A stretch of DNA of 22,007 nt from positions 1-22,007 of the IMG/VR virus record IMGVR_UViG_3300009505_000077; one strand, written 5' to 3'. A program made the position numbers and the translations under genes. The notes under the pieces were generated by a model. It was not told where the DNA came from. It did not search any database and saw nothing but the letters and a program-made list of their open reading frames with translations. Shown one piece after another: positions 19,619-22,007 of the stretch. The stretch's first letter is position 1, and each line of letters opens with the position of its first letter. This stretch comes from a virus.

Positions 19619-21181
19619 CTAGGCCCGCCACTTGCCGTTCTTGATCTCGATCATCTGGCGCTTACCAGTTTCGTCCGTAATCACATGGCAATGGGACCAT
19701 GAACTCGGCCCGCGCACATACGACATATCAAGCCGCGTGGACGTACCTGCTTGGAACGCACCATCAACGATCTGCGCGGAATGGCTATGCTCGATGTTAG
19801 CCTTGCGACCTGTTCTCGATATATTACGCACTGTGCCGCGCGACCCGTTTGGGCCAAGGTCGCCGTGCTGCCCCATGTCCACGCCAGCAATGACAAAACT
19901 CTCGTTGCGAGGCAGGAAATGTACATCCAGATCACCAATGCGGGACATGGCCCACTCAAGCATGTCGAACTCATCGTCCAGTTCACGGATTGCCCGCAGC
20001 TTCGCTGCCATTGCCTCAAGGTAGAACGGCGCGTTCAGTAGGTCCGTCTTGAAGTTTGCCTCGCGCAGCCACCGCTCAAGATGCTCATCGTGATTCCCTT
20101 TTTTGATGTGCGTCTTGCACCAAGGGCGCGTCATGTCCGCGATGCAGTCGAACGTCTCTTGTATTTCACCCTCAACGCTGTCGCCACCAGCTACATGCAG
20201 CTTGTAGTTATCGAACAGCGTATTGTGGTGCGATCTGCTCTCGAAGTCCAGCACGTCTCCTAGAAACTGGTTCTCAGGCTTGAGCGTATCCATCAGACCG
20301 CCTTCGCCCCATGTTGCCTCTTTGACAACTGGGTCAATGTTACGGGCGTGGATGTCACCAGCAGAAAACGCAGCGATACGCGACTTGCCGATCTTGCCGT
20401 CACGCACCCGCACACCAAGGTCAAAGAACGCGCCGTCATGCCCAGCGTTGAGTTGGCGCACAAAGAAGTCGCCATCGGCGTCGATCTCTACGAAGGATGC
20501 GCCGTAGGCGTGGTGAAACTCGGCTTTCTGACCGGCCTTGCGCTGGATGTAGTTGGACAGCGTGACTGTGCCTGTGGTGTAGTTTTTCTTTGGTGGGTCA
20601 TCCATTGCCGTTGCGATGGACTTCAGTGCGATCTTGGCGTGTGGGAATATACAGCTTTCCAGCCCTGTGAAGCTGTCTAGGCCGCTCAGGGGGTCCGTGG
20701 CGGTCGGCATGATGTTCATGTCACCAGCGAAGATCAGGCCGTCACACAGGCGCACACGGCGGTCACAGGCGTAAGGTTCTATCTCTGGCGCGTACCAGTC
20801 GGAGTTGGACGCTGTTGCGTCTGTCTTGCTCTGCTTGGCTTGCTGCTCGGATATGTTGTAGCGAAACCTTGATACGAGGATTTGTGCTCCGGTGAACTTG
20901 GCGTATGTGATGAGGTTACGCCAGAAGGGTTCGAATATCTTTGTGCCAGACTGGGCTGACGTTACAATGAACTTGTTGCCATCAAGCGTGTCTATTTTCG
21001 TCGGGTCAATCTCACCCGCAGCAGCCTGCTCCACTTGCCACTCCAGCGCCCTGCGCAGTCGGTGCAGGTAGGTCTTGTCGTGTAGCCCTAGAGACGCCGC
21101 AGCAGCGATCTTTGTATCATGCGCTTCGTAGGCGTTAATCGCCTCGATCATTTGCGCTTCTGTCAGGGGCGGGGTTGGCAT
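19619..21181 (-). CDS. calcineurin-like metallophosphoesterase with N-terminal HTH (T5 A1-like)
   Basis: 520 residues. Residues 14-48 (AINAYEAHDTKIAAAASLGL ...) form a helix-turn-helix. The metallophosphoesterase core shows the ordered metal motifs DIH (276-278), GGDSVEG (332-338), GNHDEH (362-367), GQHGD (437-441) and HSHS (465-468), ending RGPSSWSH and GKWRA. The order and ending resemble the large phage phosphoesterases related to T5 A1, which is needed for host DNA breakdown. Substrate is therefore likely DNA, by inference. It lies upstream of the lysis genes in one leftward direction. Confidence 0.78.
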   Translation of the reverse strand: MPTPPLTEAQMIEAINAYEAHDTKIAAAASLGLHDKTYLHRLRRALEWQVEQAAAGEIDPTKIDTLDGNKFIVTSAQSGTKIFEPFWRNLITYAKFTGAQILVSRFRYNISEQQAKQSKTDATASNSDWYAPEIEPYACDRRVRLCDGLIFAGDMNIMPTATDPLSGLDSFTGLESCIFPHAKIALKSIATAMDDPPKKNYTTGTVTLSNYIQRKAGQKAEFHHAYGASFVEIDADGDFFVRQLNAGHDGAFFDLGVRVRDGKIGKSRIAAFSAGDIHARNIDPVVKEATWGEGGLMDTLKPENQFLGDVLDFESRSHHNTLFDNYKLHVAGGDSVEGEIQETFDCIADMTRPWCKTHIKKGNHDEHLERWLREANFKTDLLNAPFYLEAMAAKLRAIRELDDEFDMLEWAMSRIGDLDVHFLPRNESFVIAGVDMGQHGDLGPNGSRGTVRNISRTGRKANIEHSHSAQIVDGAFQAGTSTRLDMSYVRGPSSWSHCHVITDETGKRQMIEIKNGKWRA

Positions 21182-21184
21182 TGG

Positions 21185-21460
21185 CTACTTTACTGCTTGT
21201 TGCAGTAACAACTTAATGTCTCGTTGAACCTCTTGCAGAATCCGCTTTGTGTCCTCGCGGTCCTCACGGCGCAATTCCATGTCCTCTTTGCGCTGCTTCT
21301 CTAGGCGTAGTTCTAGGGCGATAAGCTCTTGCTTGCGTGACTCGTTATCGGCACTGTTCCTAATGGCTCTGGATTCAAGTCTCACCAGCCATATGAGAAC
21401 GCCACAGACGCCCATAATAATGGCCCACCAATCCTTTATTGCGCTAAGTGCTTCGCTCAT
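21185..21460 (-). CDS. membrane-anchored coiled-coil protein
   Basis: 91 residues from ATG 21460 (GGAG upstream; a longer reading from 21529 is poorly supported). One membrane span (WWAIIMGVCGVLIWLV, about 11-26) and then an extended charged coiled coil (LRLEKQRKEDMELRREDR). This topology is seen in spanin-like or holin-associated phage proteins, but a separate lysis cassette is present, so its role is open. Three bases before the phosphoesterase gene. Confidence 0.65.
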   Translation of the reverse strand: MSEALSAIKDWWAIIMGVCGVLIWLVRLESRAIRNSADNESRKQELIALELRLEKQRKEDMELRREDREDTKRILQEVQRDIKLLLQQAVK

Positions 21461-21544
21461 TTTTGATTGGCTCCGTGAGTGTTCTTGCATGAACAATACC
21501 GTGTTGGCGACTTGGCGTAAAGGCCGCAACTGGTGGTTGTTGGC

Positions 21545-21868
21545 TTAAGCTAGGTCGCCGTTTCGTTCTAGCGTTTTTCTTGCGCGTGTGACTTCGCTGG
21601 TCCACGCCTTTGCGCAGTGATCGTCCTGCCAGAAGAATATGGCATTGATGCGCTTCTCTCGCTTGATCCATTTGCGGTTATATTCGCAATCCCACCCGTC
21701 ACAGATCGCTAGTAGCGCATCACGCGCTTCAATATGGCATCGCGCCGATAGCGTCTGGTGCATGGAGCCTTGATAAAACACCGCATTGAGAACACGGGAA
21801 ATTAGGCTAATTAGAAAATAACCAACCTCGAATAAAACGTGTCCTGTTTGATGGATAGGTCCGCGCAT
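21545..21868 (-). CDS. conserved phage protein with FFWQDDHC motif
   Basis: 107 residues. The C-terminal half (INAIFFWQDDHCAKAWTSEV, then RARKTLER) looks conserved in phages; the N-terminal half has a hydrophobic segment (VGYFLISLISRVLNAVF). A second start at ATG 21763 with AAGG upstream would give only the conserved half. Its ATG abuts the stop of the preceding gene. Function unknown. Confidence 0.6.
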   Translation of the reverse strand: MRGPIHQTGHVLFEVGYFLISLISRVLNAVFYQGSMHQTLSARCHIEARDALLAICDGWDCEYNRKWIKREKRINAIFFWQDDHCAKAWTSEVTRARKTLERNGDLA

Positions 21869-22003
21869 CTATACATCCACCGTCATTGCAAGGCGGAACA
21901 GGTCGTCCATTTCGGTGTCACTGTAGCCTAGCAGATAACCCAACTCTGTCATGGCTTGGCTCGTTCGGCTCCATTCAATCGCGTTCTGAATTGTCTGCCG
22001 CAT
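21869..22003 (-). CDS. small hypothetical protein, possibly truncated by the window edge
   Basis: 44 residues from ATG 22003 to TAG 21869. The frame stays open to the window end, so a start beyond the window is possible. Text: MRQTIQNAIEWSRTSQAM, then LGYLLGYSDTEMDDLF. Abuts the next gene in the same leftward operon. Confidence 0.5.
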   Translation of the reverse strand: MRQTIQNAIEWSRTSQAMTELGYLLGYSDTEMDDLFRLAMTVDV

Positions 22004-22007
22004 AGCC

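Overview
This window reads as part of the genome of a double-stranded DNA tailed phage (or prophage) of a proteobacterium, most likely a marine alphaproteobacterium of the Rhodobacter/Roseobacter type. Coding is very dense, start and stop codons repeatedly overlap as ATGA, and there are many small genes. It carries a phage replication/recombination set, a lysis cassette and several phage-typical zinc and helix-turn-helix (HTH) proteins. No structural or packaging gene, tRNA, rRNA or CRISPR array is seen. The host guess is inference from protein style and moderate GC content.

Layout. (1) 1-180 is the end of a rightward gene, followed by a hairpin. (2) 278-3442, leftward: a small HTH regulator, a primase-polymerase/helicase fusion, a 460-base AT-rich non-coding stretch full of short repeats, and a small conserved phage protein. 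(3) 3539-9577, rightward replication/recombination block: Sak4-like ATPase, DUF669-type ssDNA-binding protein, YqaJ exonuclease, HNH nuclease, SF2 helicase, VRR-NUC nuclease and small linkers. (4) 9574-10884, leftward: four coupled genes including an HD hydrolase. (5) 10999-11907, rightward small genes, ending at a rearrangement breakpoint. (6) 11831-13447, leftward: cytosine-C5 methyltransferase, a zinc/HNH-like ORF in frame after the methyltransferase amber stop, a zinc-knuckle protein and a broken second copy of the helicase. (7) 13589-16569, rightward: serine recombinase, small proteins and a SleB-like cell-wall hydrolase. (8) 16571-17258, leftward: an HTH protein and a DNA methyltransferase-like protein. 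(9) 17335-18525, rightward: a cold-shock-like protein, a coiled-coil protein and small genes. (10) 18474-22003, leftward: a calcineurin-like phosphoesterase resembling T5 A1, then amidase, holin and overlapping spanins.

How it may work together. PrimPol-helicase, SSB, Sak4 and YqaJ form a plausible primase plus single-strand-annealing replication and recombination module, with VRR-NUC and HNH nucleases for branched or host DNA. No family A or B DNA polymerase is visible here. The methyltransferases could protect phage DNA. The A1-like phosphoesterase could degrade host DNA. Amidase, holin and spanins end the cycle.

The most notable unexplained signal is a structured RNA-like element present twice (5080-5144 plus strand, 12509-12571 minus strand). 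Both copies share an unpaired AAGGT...CCGATTA segment, an inner TGAGTATTCA hairpin, a variable but fully paired GC-rich outer stem and a U-run, and both sit just before a ribosome-binding site and start codon. This is what a family of cis-regulatory leaders or attenuators would look like. Other signals are a phased TGTCA array in front of the recombinase, a tandem 21-base repeat that triplicates a stop codon, and a decayed helicase paralogue at a breakpoint.
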